A stretch of 64,000 bases of DNA. Source: Bacteroidaceae bacterium. GTDB lineage: Bacteria; Bacteroidota; Bacteroidia; Bacteroidales; Bacteroidaceae. The notes beneath the pieces were generated by a model. The model was not told the origin of the DNA, did no database searches, and was given only the letters and a program-made list of their open reading frames with translations. The position numbers and the translations under genes were made by a program. Every line of letters begins with the position of its first letter. Positions within the stretch are counted from its first letter, which is position 1. The stretch spans positions 1 through 64,000 of the forward strand of contig JAFZFN010000018.1 of NCBI GenBank assembly GCA_017555875.1, written 5' to 3'. Below, one piece after another: positions 17,137 through 25,348 of the stretch.

Positions 17137-17442
17137 ATGTCACGCTACTGCTCACACACGATCATCATGCCCGACGAGACCATGCTCGACAATCATGTCG
17201 TCGAGGTGGCCGACAAGGTCATTGCCTGCTACCCCTTTGCAGGAGAGATGCACACGACCCTCTACCTCGACACCCCCATCCTCCTCAGCCATCGTGCCGA
17301 CCTCGAGGGGAAGACCGTCTCGCTCGCTCAGCTCACCTGGGCCTTGGGCGATGCCGACAGTGCCGATGACATGTATGCCTATCGGCTCGATGCCTGCCCT
17401 TCATGCATGGGCGACCGCTATACGCTCACTAAGATACGATAA
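17137..17442 (+). CDS. Conserved-looking small protein, unknown
   Basis: 101 residues, no signal peptide or membrane segment. A CPSC pair lies near the C-terminus (DACPSCMGDRY). It is placed 18 bp after the DUF4296 gene and 11 bp before the deacylase, so it is probably in the same operon. Its composition and codon use match the neighbours. Family not recognised. Confidence 0.6.
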   Translation: MSRYCSHTIIMPDETMLDNHVVEVADKVIACYPFAGEMHTTLYLDTPILLSHRADLEGKTVSLAQLTWALGDADSADDMYAYRLDACPSCMGDRYTLTKIR

Positions 17443-17453
17443 ACATCATCCTC

Positions 17454-17930
17454 ATGGCAAAGATACAGAAGACCAACGTGGCTCGACTGCTCGACCAGGC
17501 GAAGGTGCCCTACGAGCTCATCCCTTATGAGGTCGACGAGAATGACCTCAGCGCTCCCCATGTGGCCGCGTCGCTGGGTGAAGACATCGCACAGGTCTTC
17601 AAGACCCTCATCCTCCAGGGCGACCGCACGGGCTACTTCGTGTGTGTCATCCCGGGCGATGCTACGGTCGACCTCAAGCTGGCCGCCAAGGTGTCGGGCA
17701 ACAAGAAGTGTGAGATGATCCCCATGAAGCAGCTCCTTCCCCTCACGGGCTACATCCGTGGAGGCTGTTCGCCCATAGGGATGAAGAAGCACTTCCCCAC
17801 CTACATCCACCACACGTGTAGCGCGTTTCCCCACATCTTTGTCAGTGCAGGAGTGCGTGGCCTGCAGCTCAAGATAGCGCCTGCCGACCTGCTGCGCATG
17901 GCACAGGCCGAGGTGGCTGTCATCGTGTGA
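17454..17930 (+). CDS. YbaK/EbsC-type aminoacyl-tRNA deacylase (Cys-tRNA(Pro)-like)
   Basis: 158 residues, matching the YbaK family, which hydrolyses mischarged Cys-tRNA-Pro. Motifs include the conserved Lys-containing VFKTLILQG and GYIRGGCSPIGMKK. Last gene of the ileS-lspA run. Confidence 0.85.
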   Translation: MAKIQKTNVARLLDQAKVPYELIPYEVDENDLSAPHVAASLGEDIAQVFKTLILQGDRTGYFVCVIPGDATVDLKLAAKVSGNKKCEMIPMKQLLPLTGYIRGGCSPIGMKKHFPTYIHHTCSAFPHIFVSAGVRGLQLKIAPADLLRMAQAEVAVIV

Positions 17931-18088
17931 GGCGAGTCTTTATGTACTATTTGACGATTTACAATTTACAATTTACAATGTACAATGTACAATTTATGTG
18001 GCATTGTACTATTTAGCTATCTCCCGTCGCAACCTTTTCCGCTCTCTCATTGTTTAGGGTATTAGTCCAACCTAACCCTATTTCGATT

Positions 18089-18700
18089 ATGAAGAGAGCA
18101 TTATTCTTGACCACATTGGTCAGCATGTTATTAGCATCCACAGTGTCCTATGCGCAGCGTCGCGATGCCGATTGCTGCAAGCGCTCCGAGCGTGAGAAGG
18201 CGTGGCGCATGGAGCGTCAGCGCCGACGTGCCGAGTCGCGTGCCATCGAGCAGCGACAAGACTCCGTAGCCTATCAGGCGGCCCTGGAGGCGCTGAAGAC
18301 GGGTAGCTGGGTGCTCGAGGCCAACAACATCAACTTCTCCAATGGCGTCACCCGCTTCGTGTCGTCGGGCACCAACTACATCAGCAGCGACGAGGGCGAG
18401 GGCGTCATACAGACCGCCTTTGCCAACTTCACCTACAGCCCCAACGGCTTGGGTGGCGTGACGCTCCAGGGCGACATCTCCAATGTGCGCCTATCGACGG
18501 ATAGCGATGGCAACGTCTACTACAGCTTTGCCATCCAGGGCAGTGCACTGTCGGCTACCGTCAGCCTCACCCTTACCGCAGGCACCAATCAGGCCAGCGC
18601 CACGGTGAACCCCAACTTCTCGAGCAACTCCATCACCTTCGACGGATACCTCGTGCCCTACAGCCAGAGCGCGGTGTTCGAGGGCATGCCTCAGTGGTAG
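18089..18700 (+). CDS. DUF4251 family secreted/periplasmic protein
   Basis: The start is set at ATG 18089 (MKRALFLTTLVSMLLASTVSYAQ), giving a clean signal peptide and 203 residues. The family forms beta-rich periplasmic or surface proteins of unknown role. A basic helical segment (residues about 30-65) precedes the DUF4251 beta domain, which ends in SITFDGYLVPYSQSAVF. Before it, 17935-18010 holds AT-rich tandem repeats of TTTACAA/TGTACAA type and no gene. Confidence 0.75.
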   Translation: MKRALFLTTLVSMLLASTVSYAQRRDADCCKRSEREKAWRMERQRRRAESRAIEQRQDSVAYQAALEALKTGSWVLEANNINFSNGVTRFVSSGTNYISSDEGEGVIQTAFANFTYSPNGLGGVTLQGDISNVRLSTDSDGNVYYSFAIQGSALSATVSLTLTAGTNQASATVNPNFSSNSITFDGYLVPYSQSAVFEGMPQW

Positions 18701-18798
18701 AGTACACGAAAAAGCATTCCTGTCACGCGAGTAAAAGAAAGATTTCTGCCGCGCAAGACACAGACTTTAGGGACGATTATCTCCTGGGAAAAATAGTA

Positions 18799-18822
18799 GA
18801 GGCTCAACGATTGTTGAGCCTC
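18799..18822. terminator. Terminator between the DUF4251 gene and tRNA-fMet
   Basis: Stem 18799-18808 with 18813-18822, 4-nt loop. On the minus strand it is followed by TACTATTTTT, so it ends the tRNA transcript. Confidence 0.7.
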
Positions 18823-18827
18823 TTTAG

Positions 18828-18899
<72 letters not shown>

Positions 18900-18927
18900 A
18901 TGTTGATGTCGTTTTTGTTTGACGATG

Positions 18928-18935
18928 CAAAGGTA
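18928..18935 (-). promoter_or_regulatory. -7 box of the tRNA-fMet promoter
   Basis: Minus-strand TACCTTTG, 28 bp upstream of the mature tRNA 5' end. Confidence 0.5.
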
Positions 18936-19000
18936 GTGCTTTTTCTTTACACTGCAAACTTTTTCTTACTTTTTTTGCGTTTTTCTCTGATTTTTCTCCA

Positions 19001-19026
19001 TTGCATGATTATATTTTGTACTTTTG
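19001..19026 (+). promoter_or_regulatory. Promoter of the pseudouridine synthase gene
   Basis: TTG at 19001 and TACTTTTG at 19019-19026. The gene starts 62 bp downstream. Confidence 0.5.
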
Positions 19027-19088
19027 TACCACGCGAAAGCGAAAAAAAGTAAGCAAACGAACAGAAAACTCGAATAAGCACTACCACC

Positions 19089-19772
19089 ATGACCGTACTC
19101 TACGAAGACAACCACATCATCATAGTCAACAAGGCCGCCTCAGAGATTGTGCAGGGCGACAAGACAGGCGACACGCCGCTCTCCGAGATGGTGAAAGCCT
19201 ACATCAAGGCGAAGTACAACAAGCCCGGTGCCGTGTTTCTCGGTGTGGTGCACAGGCTCGACCGTCCCGTGAGTGGGGTGGTGGTGTTTGCTCGCACGAG
19301 CAAGGCCCTCGAGCGCCTCAATGCCATGTTTCGCGAGGGCGGCCGCATCAAGAAGACCTACTGGGCCATCGTCAAGAACCGTCCTGCCGAGCCCGAGGCA
19401 GAGCTGGTGCACTACCTCGTGCGCAACGAGCAGCAAAACAAGTCGTACGCCTACTCCTCAGAGCGTAGCGGCGCCAAGCGCTCGGTGCTCAGCTACCGCC
19501 TGTTGGCCAGCATGGACAACTACCACCTCCTCGAGGTGGCTCTTCAGACGGGGCGTCACCACCAGATACGCTGCCAGCTGGCCAAGATGGGTTCGCCCAT
19601 CAAGGGCGACCTCAAGTATGGTGCCGACCGCTCCAACCCCGACGGCAGCATCTCGCTCCATGCCCGCCGCATACAGTTTGAGCATCCCGTGTCGAAGGTG
19701 ATGATCGACGTCGTCGCCCCCGTGCCCGACGATAGCTTGTGGAGGAGTGCGGAAAAGATTGCTGATTTATGA
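19089..19772 (+). CDS. RluA-family pseudouridine synthase
   Basis: 227 residues. The catalytic motif HRLDRPVSGVVVFARTS (Asp in HRLD) is at about 55-71, and the RluA-family LETGRHHQIR-like segment reads LQTGRHHQIRCQLA. There is no N-terminal S4 domain. It converts uridine to pseudouridine in rRNA or tRNA; the exact site cannot be told from sequence. Confidence 0.9.
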   Translation: MTVLYEDNHIIIVNKAASEIVQGDKTGDTPLSEMVKAYIKAKYNKPGAVFLGVVHRLDRPVSGVVVFARTSKALERLNAMFREGGRIKKTYWAIVKNRPAEPEAELVHYLVRNEQQNKSYAYSSERSGAKRSVLSYRLLASMDNYHLLEVALQTGRHHQIRCQLAKMGSPIKGDLKYGADRSNPDGSISLHARRIQFEHPVSKVMIDVVAPVPDDSLWRSAEKIADL

Positions 19773-19862
19773 TTTATGATTTATGATTTCTCTGGGTCCT
19801 CTGAGTTCTCCGAGTCCTCCGAGTCCTCCGAGTCCTCTGCATCCTCTGCATCCTCTGTGATT
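19763..19862. repeat. Microsatellite-like 9-bp tandem repeats
   Basis: ATTTATG repeats are followed by successive 9-bp units of TCC(T/G)AG and TCCTCTGCA type just before the sensor gene. Such runs can slip in length. Confidence 0.7.
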
Positions 19863-19883
19863 ACCATCTAGCATCATCCATCC

Positions 19884-22800
19884 ATGCGTCACCTCATCCG
19901 TTGCCTATCTGTTCTCTGTTGCGTCATGCTGCTCCTGTGCTGCATGGGGCACGATGGGCACCGCGCGGCCCTTCACCCCGCCGATGTGCTGGTGGGCAAG
20001 GCGCGCGACTGGCAGTACCGCGACATCGACTCGGCTCACCACTATGCCACGCTGGCCTATGCCGAGGCCGACCGCTATGTGCATGGGCGCTCCGTGGCCT
20101 GCAACATGCTGGGCTTCGTGTCGTACATGAAGATGGACTATGCCGATGCCATCTACTGGTATGACCAGGTGGAGCAGCGTGCAGGATGTGAGCTGGAGCG
20201 CCTCGTGGCCGACGTGGGCCGCATGCATGTCTACCTGCGCGTGGCCGACAACCTCGCCTTCTACGATTGCCGTGTGAGAGCGATGCGGCGCTTGTCCCAC
20301 ATCAATGAGGAGGCCGACGTGCTCGCCCCTGCCGAGCAGCAGCGCCTGCGCTCCACCGTGGCCGAGCTCCACATGGTGAGTGCCCTGCACCACTACATGA
20401 TGGGTCAGCGCCCCGAGGCCTATGCCGAGATGCACCTCGTGCCCGACGACCAGTCTCTCCGTGCCGACACGGCCCTGTGGCTCATGCGTACCTATATGAA
20501 GGGAGTGGGCCTCGATGTCGAGGGCGATACCCGCGAGGAGCGCCGCCTGCGCCGTTTTGCCTACCTGACCTCGTGTCTCCGCACCAGCCGTGCTGGGGGC
20601 TACACCTACTATGAGGGCATGGCCTCGGTAGCCCTGTCGGAGCTGCTCACCGACTCTGCCCGCCTGGCCCACATCGCCCATCAGCGCCCACGCTCGATGG
20701 CCCAGCTGCTCACCGATGTCGGCCTGCCCGACACGCCCCTCGCGTCGTCCGTTGCGAGCATGACCCTGGCCGTAGATGCCCAGCAGCTCCTCGCCACCTA
20801 TGGCGACCGCTACGGAGCGATGAACGCAGCCATCCAGCAGGCCTCGCTCCACAACCACGCAGGCCGCTTCGCTTCCTCGCTCGCCATCCTCGACACGCTC
20901 ACCACCATCCTCATCCCCGACGCTCAGGCCCGCCGCCACGAGGAGATGAGCGTAGCCTATGCCGGACTGGGCGACAAGTCGTCATCGGACCACCACCGCA
21001 ACCTCTACCTCGACATCCTGGAGAGCACCCGTCAGAACAAGGAGGTCGAGAGCCGCTACCTCATGCTCCAGCGCCGTGGGCGCACGATGAAGGTCATGCT
21101 CTATGTCATCGTCATCGGCGCATTGCTCCTCATCGTGCTGCTTGCCATCCTGGGCCGTCGGCGCCGCCGTGGCAGCGGGTATGAGCAGCGCCTGCTCGAG
21201 CAGTTGCAAGAGGCCGAGAAGCGCGTCTACATCCACCAGCGCCATGTCAATGAGGGCCGTCGCGACAACATCGTGCGCAAGGCCTCGCTCTCCATGGTGA
21301 TGGGTATGATGCCCTACATCGACCGCATGGCCCACGAGGCCGAGCGCTTGCAGCATCCCGACGTGTGGGCCGACGAGGCCCTGCGCACCCGCAAGCTCCA
21401 CTACATGGCCGAGCTGGCCGACGAGATCAACCTCCACAACGAGCAGCTCGCCCAGTGGGTCAAGACCAAGCAGGGCATGGTGCGCCTCACCATCGAGACC
21501 TTCCCCCTCAGCGATGTCTTCGGCACCATAGAGCGCAGCGCCTCCACCTTCGCATTGCGCGGGATCACCCTCACGGTGCAGCCCACCGAGGCCGTGGTCA
21601 AGGCCGACAAGGCGCTCACCTTCTTCATGCTCAACACCCTCGCCGACAATGCCCGCAAGTTCACCCCCGAGGGCGGCACGGTGCTCATCACCGCCGAGGA
21701 GCGCGACGGCTACGTGGAGCTCTCGGTCACCGATAGCGGCGTGGGCATGACCGACGACGACATCGCCCACATCCTCCGCGAGAAGGTCTTCGACCCCACG
21801 CTCATAGGCCAGGCCCTCACCGCCGACTGGCGAGGCAAGAAGGGCGGCGGCTATGGACTGCTCAACTGCAAGGGCATCATCGACAAGTACCGCAAGACCG
21901 ACCCCCTCTTCGAGGTGTGCCGCATGGGTATCGACAGCAGGGTGGGCGAGGGCAGCCGCTTCTGGTTCCGCCTGCCCAGGGGAGTGCGCCGCACGCTCAC
22001 GCTCCTCATCCTCTGCCTGCTGACCCCGCTTGGCGCCCTGGCTCACCCCCTGCTCGATCGCGCCTCGGCCTTTGCCGACAGCGTCTACTATGCCAATGTC
22101 GACGGTCGCCACCTCGACGCCCTGGCCTATGCCGACTCGGCCTTCAGCTACCTCAATGCCCACCACCGCGCCTATGCCACAGAGTATATCGACACCCTCA
22201 CCGCCGTGCGTGGCGAGACCGATGTGGAGACCCGCTGGTGGCTCAGCGACTATGCCACCGACTACCACGCCATCCTCGACGTGCGCAACGAGCTCGCCGT
22301 GGCCTACCTCGCCCTCCATCGGCTCCCCGAGTACAGGTACAACAACCGCATCTACAATGACCTCTACAAGCTCGTCAGCGAAGACCGCACCCTCATCGAC
22401 TACTGTGACCGCATGCAGCGCTACTACAGCAACATCTCCGTAGCCGTGCTCATCGGTCTGCTCATGCTCCTGGGCTACCTCATCATCATCGTGCGTGCCT
22501 TCATGGGGCGCGTGGCCCACACCTACCGCACCATCGAGAGTGCCGAGGACGACGAGCGCCGTGCCCGCCACGAGGAGCACCGGCTCCATGTGCAGAACAT
22601 GGTGCTCGACAACTGCCTCTCCACGCTCAAGCACGAGACCATCTACTATCCCCACCGCATCAAGCAGCTCACCACGCGGCTCACCACGCCCGAGGAGTGT
22701 CGCCAGGCCCACGAGCTCATCGCCTACTATCGCTCCACCTACGGCATCCTCGCCAGCTGCGCCTCGCGTCAGGTCGAGGAGGTCACCTTCCGCCGCGTGT

Positions 22801-23267
22801 CCGTAGCCAGTGCCGCGCTCCTGCGCCATGCCGCCGACTACCATGCCCGCCGCTGGGCCACGCGTCCCGAGGTGCCTGCCCTCGAGGTCGTGCCCTGCGA
22901 CGAGCGGCTCCAGTGCGATGTCGTGCTGGGAGAGTACCTCGTCGAGCAGCTCATCGATGCCATGCTCACCCTCACGCCCACCGACCGCCTGCAGCTTCTT
23001 GCCGAGCGGGACGGAGCCTTCGTGCGCATCACGCTCAGCAACCGCTCGCGCCACCTCGACGGGGCCGAGCTCCACACGCTCTTCCATCCCTCGTCGTCGC
23101 GCATCGTCCAGGTCGATGGCCGCTTGCAGGGAGCCGAGTACATCATCTGCCGCCAGATCATCCGCGAGCACGACGACCACTTCCGCCACATCGGTTGCCG
23201 CATCAAGGCCGAGCCCACGGCCGAGGGCCACGCCATATGGTTCACCCTGCCCCGCGAGGGAGAGTGA
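19884..23267 (+). CDS. Double DUF5112/DUF5113-type sensor with one intact HATPase domain
   Basis: 1127 residues in two similar modules. Module 1: signal/lipoprotein-like N-terminus (5-24), helical TPR-like repeats, a membrane helix at about 402-425 and a kinase-like ATPase domain with N box NTLADNARKFTPEGG (about 585), DSGVGM (about 617) and GGGYGLLNCKGI (about 653). Module 2: a second signal-like hydrophobic stretch at about 702-722 inside the chain, further helical repeats, a membrane helix at about 851-872, then NCLSTLKHETIYYPHRIKQL and a degenerate ATPase region. No response-regulator gene is adjacent. A sensor for an unknown envelope cue is likely. Confidence 0.7.
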   Translation: MRHLIRCLSVLCCVMLLLCCMGHDGHRAALHPADVLVGKARDWQYRDIDSAHHYATLAYAEADRYVHGRSVACNMLGFVSYMKMDYADAIYWYDQVEQRAGCELERLVADVGRMHVYLRVADNLAFYDCRVRAMRRLSHINEEADVLAPAEQQRLRSTVAELHMVSALHHYMMGQRPEAYAEMHLVPDDQSLRADTALWLMRTYMKGVGLDVEGDTREERRLRRFAYLTSCLRTSRAGGYTYYEGMASVALSELLTDSARLAHIAHQRPRSMAQLLTDVGLPDTPLASSVASMTLAVDAQQLLATYGDRYGAMNAAIQQASLHNHAGRFASSLAILDTLTTILIPDAQARRHEEMSVAYAGLGDKSSSDHHRNLYLDILESTRQNKEVESRYLMLQRRGRTMKVMLYVIVIGALLLIVLLAILGRRRRRGSGYEQRLLEQLQEAEKRVYIHQRHVNEGRRDNIVRKASLSMVMGMMPYIDRMAHEAERLQHPDVWADEALRTRKLHYMAELADEINLHNEQLAQWVKTKQGMVRLTIETFPLSDVFGTIERSASTFALRGITLTVQPTEAVVKADKALTFFMLNTLADNARKFTPEGGTVLITAEERDGYVELSVTDSGVGMTDDDIAHILREKVFDPTLIGQALTADWRGKKGGGYGLLNCKGIIDKYRKTDPLFEVCRMGIDSRVGEGSRFWFRLPRGVRRTLTLLILCLLTPLGALAHPLLDRASAFADSVYYANVDGRHLDALAYADSAFSYLNAHHRAYATEYIDTLTAVRGETDVETRWWLSDYATDYHAILDVRNELAVAYLALHRLPEYRYNNRIYNDLYKLVSEDRTLIDYCDRMQRYYSNISVAVLIGLLMLLGYLIIIVRAFMGRVAHTYRTIESAEDDERRARHEEHRLHVQNMVLDNCLSTLKHETIYYPHRIKQLTTRLTTPEECRQAHELIAYYRSTYGILASCASRQVEEVTFRRVSVASAALLRHAADYHARRWATRPEVPALEVVPCDERLQCDVVLGEYLVEQLIDAMLTLTPTDRLQLLAERDGAFVRITLSNRSRHLDGAELHTLFHPSSSRIVQVDGRLQGAEYIICRQIIREHDDHFRHIGCRIKAEPTAEGHAIWFTLPREGE

Positions 23268-23342
23268 GCGGCACTGGCAGGCCTCGTGCCAGGTGGTGTG
23301 ATGGAGCAGCATCTTTGTCCATCCATCGTGACATATACAATA

Positions 23343-23373
23343 CAAGAGGGGTGTCAAGCGACACGCCCTCTTG
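23343..23373. terminator. Terminator between convergent genes
   Basis: CAAGAGGGGTGTC and GACACGCCCTCTTG pair around AAGC with one bulged base. It serves both the sensor gene and the M15 peptidase gene. Confidence 0.75.
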
Positions 23374-23399
23374 GCATCTCATAGCCGATGGGCTATGAA

Positions 23400-23930
23400 C
23401 TATGAGCTATCTTCTATGGTCACCTCAGCAGGTACATCGTCCGTGGTGACGGGTGTGGGTTGTTGGCATACGATGGATTGTCCTCTGAGGTCCGAGGGCA
23501 CATACGACAGGTGTAGCCAGCGGTAGTTGTCCTCGGCGATGAGCTGCGTGTAGCGTATGAGCTGTGCATGGTGTAGCTGCTGTATGAGGTCGAAGAGGTG
23601 GCGGTTGGCTTGGCGCGAGCCTGCGGTGATGTCGGCTGCGCAGCCCAGCAGGTGGTGGCTGTGTGGAGTGCCTCCCACGAGGCGGTTCAGCTCGGGACAT
23701 CGGTAGCCGCTGGTGACGATTATCGGTGCTTGCCACGCGAGGCGTATGGGATGTAGCAGTCGCTCTACGAGGATGGCGAGCATGTGGCATGCTGCTGTGG
23801 TGGGGGTGTTGTCGATGCCCTGGCGCTCGGCGGTGGCGCTGGCGGTGAGTTCGCGTAGGGTGAAGTAGGGTGAGGTGGCTCCCCATGCGGGGGCTTCGGC
23901 TCGGTTGATGTTTTGGTGGGTGTGTTGCAT
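23400..23930 (-). CDS. M15-type D-Ala-D-Ala carboxypeptidase-like protein (Peptidase_M15_3)
   Basis: The start is set at 23930 (MQHTHQNINRAEAP), 176 residues; an upstream in-frame ATG at 24002 adds a non-homologous stretch. YFTLRELTASATA and VTSGYRCPELNRLVGGTPHS, then HHLLGCAADI, give the zinc ligands His and Asp; the third ligand is probably His in WLHLSY. No signal peptide, so export may depend on another protein, like a phage endolysin. Bacteroidales copies of this locus usually carry either this enzyme or an N-acetylmuramoyl-L-alanine amidase next to a smalltalk gene. Confidence 0.8.
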   Translation of the reverse strand: MQHTHQNINRAEAPAWGATSPYFTLRELTASATAERQGIDNTPTTAACHMLAILVERLLHPIRLAWQAPIIVTSGYRCPELNRLVGGTPHSHHLLGCAADITAGSRQANRHLFDLIQQLHHAQLIRYTQLIAEDNYRWLHLSYVPSDLRGQSIVCQQPTPVTTDDVPAEVTIEDSS

Positions 23931-24015
23931 AGTGTGATGATGATGTAGGGTGAATGGATTTGTTTTTGGTAAGGAGGTCGGGTGGGCGCTGTGTGCGCCC
24001 ATCCCTCCTCCGTGG

Positions 24016-24126
24016 CTACCATCTGCCGCAGGCGCTCAGCCCGAGCGCTCCCGCGAGGGCGGTGAGCAGGGCTATGAGCACTTTGAGCAAGAGGCCGAGA
24101 TTGAAAGTAGACTTTTCGGTTTTCAT
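24016..24126 (-). CDS. Smalltalk-type peptide (36 aa)
   Basis: The ORF reads MKTEKSTFNLGLLLKVLIAL, then LTALAGALGLSACGRW. One hydrophobic helix ends in a lipobox-like SAC. It matches the tiny 'smalltalk' proteins found between HU-type proteins and cell-wall hydrolases in Bacteroidota. Role unknown; a holin-like or lipopeptide role is a guess from context. Confidence 0.75.
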   Translation of the reverse strand: MKTEKSTFNLGLLLKVLIALLTALAGALGLSACGRW

Positions 24127-24158
24127 CTTACTTGTTTTAAGGGTTAGTACTTCATTTC

Positions 24159-24217
24159 AACGATAACGTTAACGTTGACCACCTACCAAGGTTATCGTTA
24201 ACGTAATCGTTATCGTC
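24159..24217. repeat. Inverted AACGATAACG/CGTTATCGTT cluster
   Basis: Several copies of AACGATAACGTTAACGTT-type sequence in both orientations lie between the HU gene and the smalltalk gene. A related stretch, AACGTTAACGATGACGATAA, is at 24764-24785, upstream of the HU gene. They may be protein-binding sites. Confidence 0.55.
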
Positions 24218-24238
24218 GCTTAAGCGGCCCGCTTAAGC
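24218..24238 (-). terminator. Hairpin overlapping the HU stop codon
   Basis: Palindrome GCTTAAGCGG/CCGCTTAAGC spans the TAA of the HU gene; it may act as a terminator or RNA-stabilising end. Confidence 0.4.
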
Positions 24239-24649
24239 CATCACTTCGCTCGAGATACGCTTGATCGACAGGTTGGCTGCGACATCTTTCTTGAGCTTCA
24301 CCTCGGGGCGGAATCGGAAGGTGTGTCCCTTGATCATCGTCGAGGGCACAAACTCCTTGTCCTGCAAGGCCGCAGCGGGGTAGCACTTACCGCGCAGACC
24401 GATCTGCAGTGATCCCAGGTCGTTGAGCACCACACGCTGGCCTGCGAGCAGAGCTTTGGTGATGAAGCTCTTCATCGAGCGCAACACGGCGAGTGCATCG
24501 GCTTGGGTCACGGTGGTGGAGTTGTTGATATCCTCCACCAGATCCTCGAAGTTGTAGTCGCCGGTCTTGATTACGCGTCCGTGGAAGTAGTCCACGCCAT
24601 CTTGTCCTTTGGGGTTTTTCACCTTCTTGACAGCATAGGTTACTGGCAT
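24233..24649 (-). CDS. HU-like DNA-binding protein (HU-HIG type)
   Basis: 138 residues. YFHGRVIKTGDYNFEDLVED, LVLNDLGSLQIGLR-like GQRVVLNDLGSLQI, and FRPEVKLK follow the HU/IHF-fold pattern with the extended N-terminus of the Bacteroidota HU-HIG group. It probably bends or coats DNA of the element. It has a long leader (about 340 nt) from the promoter at 24990-24997, containing hairpins and a palindrome. Confidence 0.8.
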   Translation of the reverse strand: MPVTYAVKKVKNPKGQDGVDYFHGRVIKTGDYNFEDLVEDINNSTTVTQADALAVLRSMKSFITKALLAGQRVVLNDLGSLQIGLRGKCYPAAALQDKEFVPSTMIKGHTFRFRPEVKLKKDVAANLSIKRISSEVMA

Positions 24650-24842
24650 AATCGTTTCTTTCTCTTTGTATGTCTCTGGCGGGTGTGCGCCAAGGACAGG
24701 GGTTCAACATACAACCACATCCCGCTACCGGTCACCTCGGGTGGGTTGACATTACTTTTTTTTCAACGTTAACGATGACGATAACGAAAACTAGGCTACG
24801 CGTGCCAACCCTCCGGACGGCTGAAACTCGTATTGTATTGCA

Positions 24843-24906
24843 AGTTTCGTGCAAGCCGAGTGCAGAATCATGCTTGCATGGATTATGCCGAGGCGCAGCC
24901 GATACT
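24843..24906. repeat. Dispersed palindromic repeat, copy C
   Basis: Same order of blocks as copy A: TTTCGTGCAAGCCGAGTGCA, ATGCTTGCAT centre, GCCGAGGCGCAGCCGATAC. Confidence 0.6.
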
Positions 24907-24917
24907 CGCATTAGAAA

Positions 24918-24939
24918 GTAATGTGAGCGCTCACATTAC
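24918..24939. promoter_or_regulatory. Perfect 22-bp palindrome with TGTGAGCGCTCACA core
   Basis: Both arms match exactly. The core is the same as the symmetric LacI-type operator core. It sits in the HU leader, about 50 bp downstream of the -7 box. No LacI-family gene is in the window. Confidence 0.6.
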
Positions 24940-24997
24940 AAGTCCTGGCCAAGGACTTCAAAGAGGTGCTAACCTCTTTATTTCTGATGCAAAGTTA
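24940..24997 (-). promoter_or_regulatory. HU leader: two hairpins and a -7 box
   Basis: Minus-strand TAACTTTG at 24990-24997 is a -7 box. Downstream on that strand are hairpins AAAGAGGT/ACCTCTTT (about 24960-24981) and AAGTCCT/AGGACTT (about 24940-24959), which could act as an attenuator. Confidence 0.4.
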
Positions 24998-25080
24998 CGA
25001 CATCGCGCCAGCATGAATGTCTGCAATTGCAAGGCTGGAGAGAAGAAACAAAGGAAAGGCAAAAATAATCCGCTTTAACG

Positions 25081-25110
25081 GACTCTGCACTGTCCCCGGG
25101 GGACAGTGCT
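25081..25110. repeat. Additional palindromic element end
   Basis: GGACTCTGCACTGTC continues into an exact hairpin (25088-25110). It matches the ends at 25218-25277 that flank the DUF559 gene. Confidence 0.6.
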
Positions 25111-25156
25111 TTATGGTTAGTCTTATCCTTAGTTTCCTGAATTCACAGAATCGGCT

Positions 25157-25197
25157 CTCCTCAATCAAAAAAACGACCTCTTCAATCAAAAATAATG
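25157..25197. repeat. CTCTTCAATCAAAAA motif, left cluster
   Basis: Two units of the TCAATCAAAAA type, 21 bp apart. The same motif occurs three times, 22 bp apart, at 29247-29311. Confidence 0.5.
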
Positions 25198-25217
25198 TTC
25201 CTCTAACTCATAACTCT

Positions 25218-25277
25218 GGTGGACTCTGCACTGTCCCTCTTTAAGGGGGACGAGGCCGAAGGCCGGGTGGGGGTAAC
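25218..25277. repeat. Left inverted end around the DUF559 gene
   Basis: GGTGGACTCTGCACTGTCCC, then CTTTAAGGGGGACGAG and GGGGGTAA. The inverse appears at 25797-25862. The same block order is found in the elements in the mmd operon gaps. Confidence 0.65.
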
Positions 25278-25348
25278 TGAAATGATGAGAGTAACAAATA
25301 CATGGTAAGAAGTTTTGTTTTCTGTTAGTTTATTCGTATCTTCGTCCC

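Noticed and set aside
20982-23357. 791-codon minus-strand frame opposite the sensor gene
   Set aside because: A by-product of high GC and codon bias in the real gene; composition is Gly/Val/Glu-heavy and without domains.
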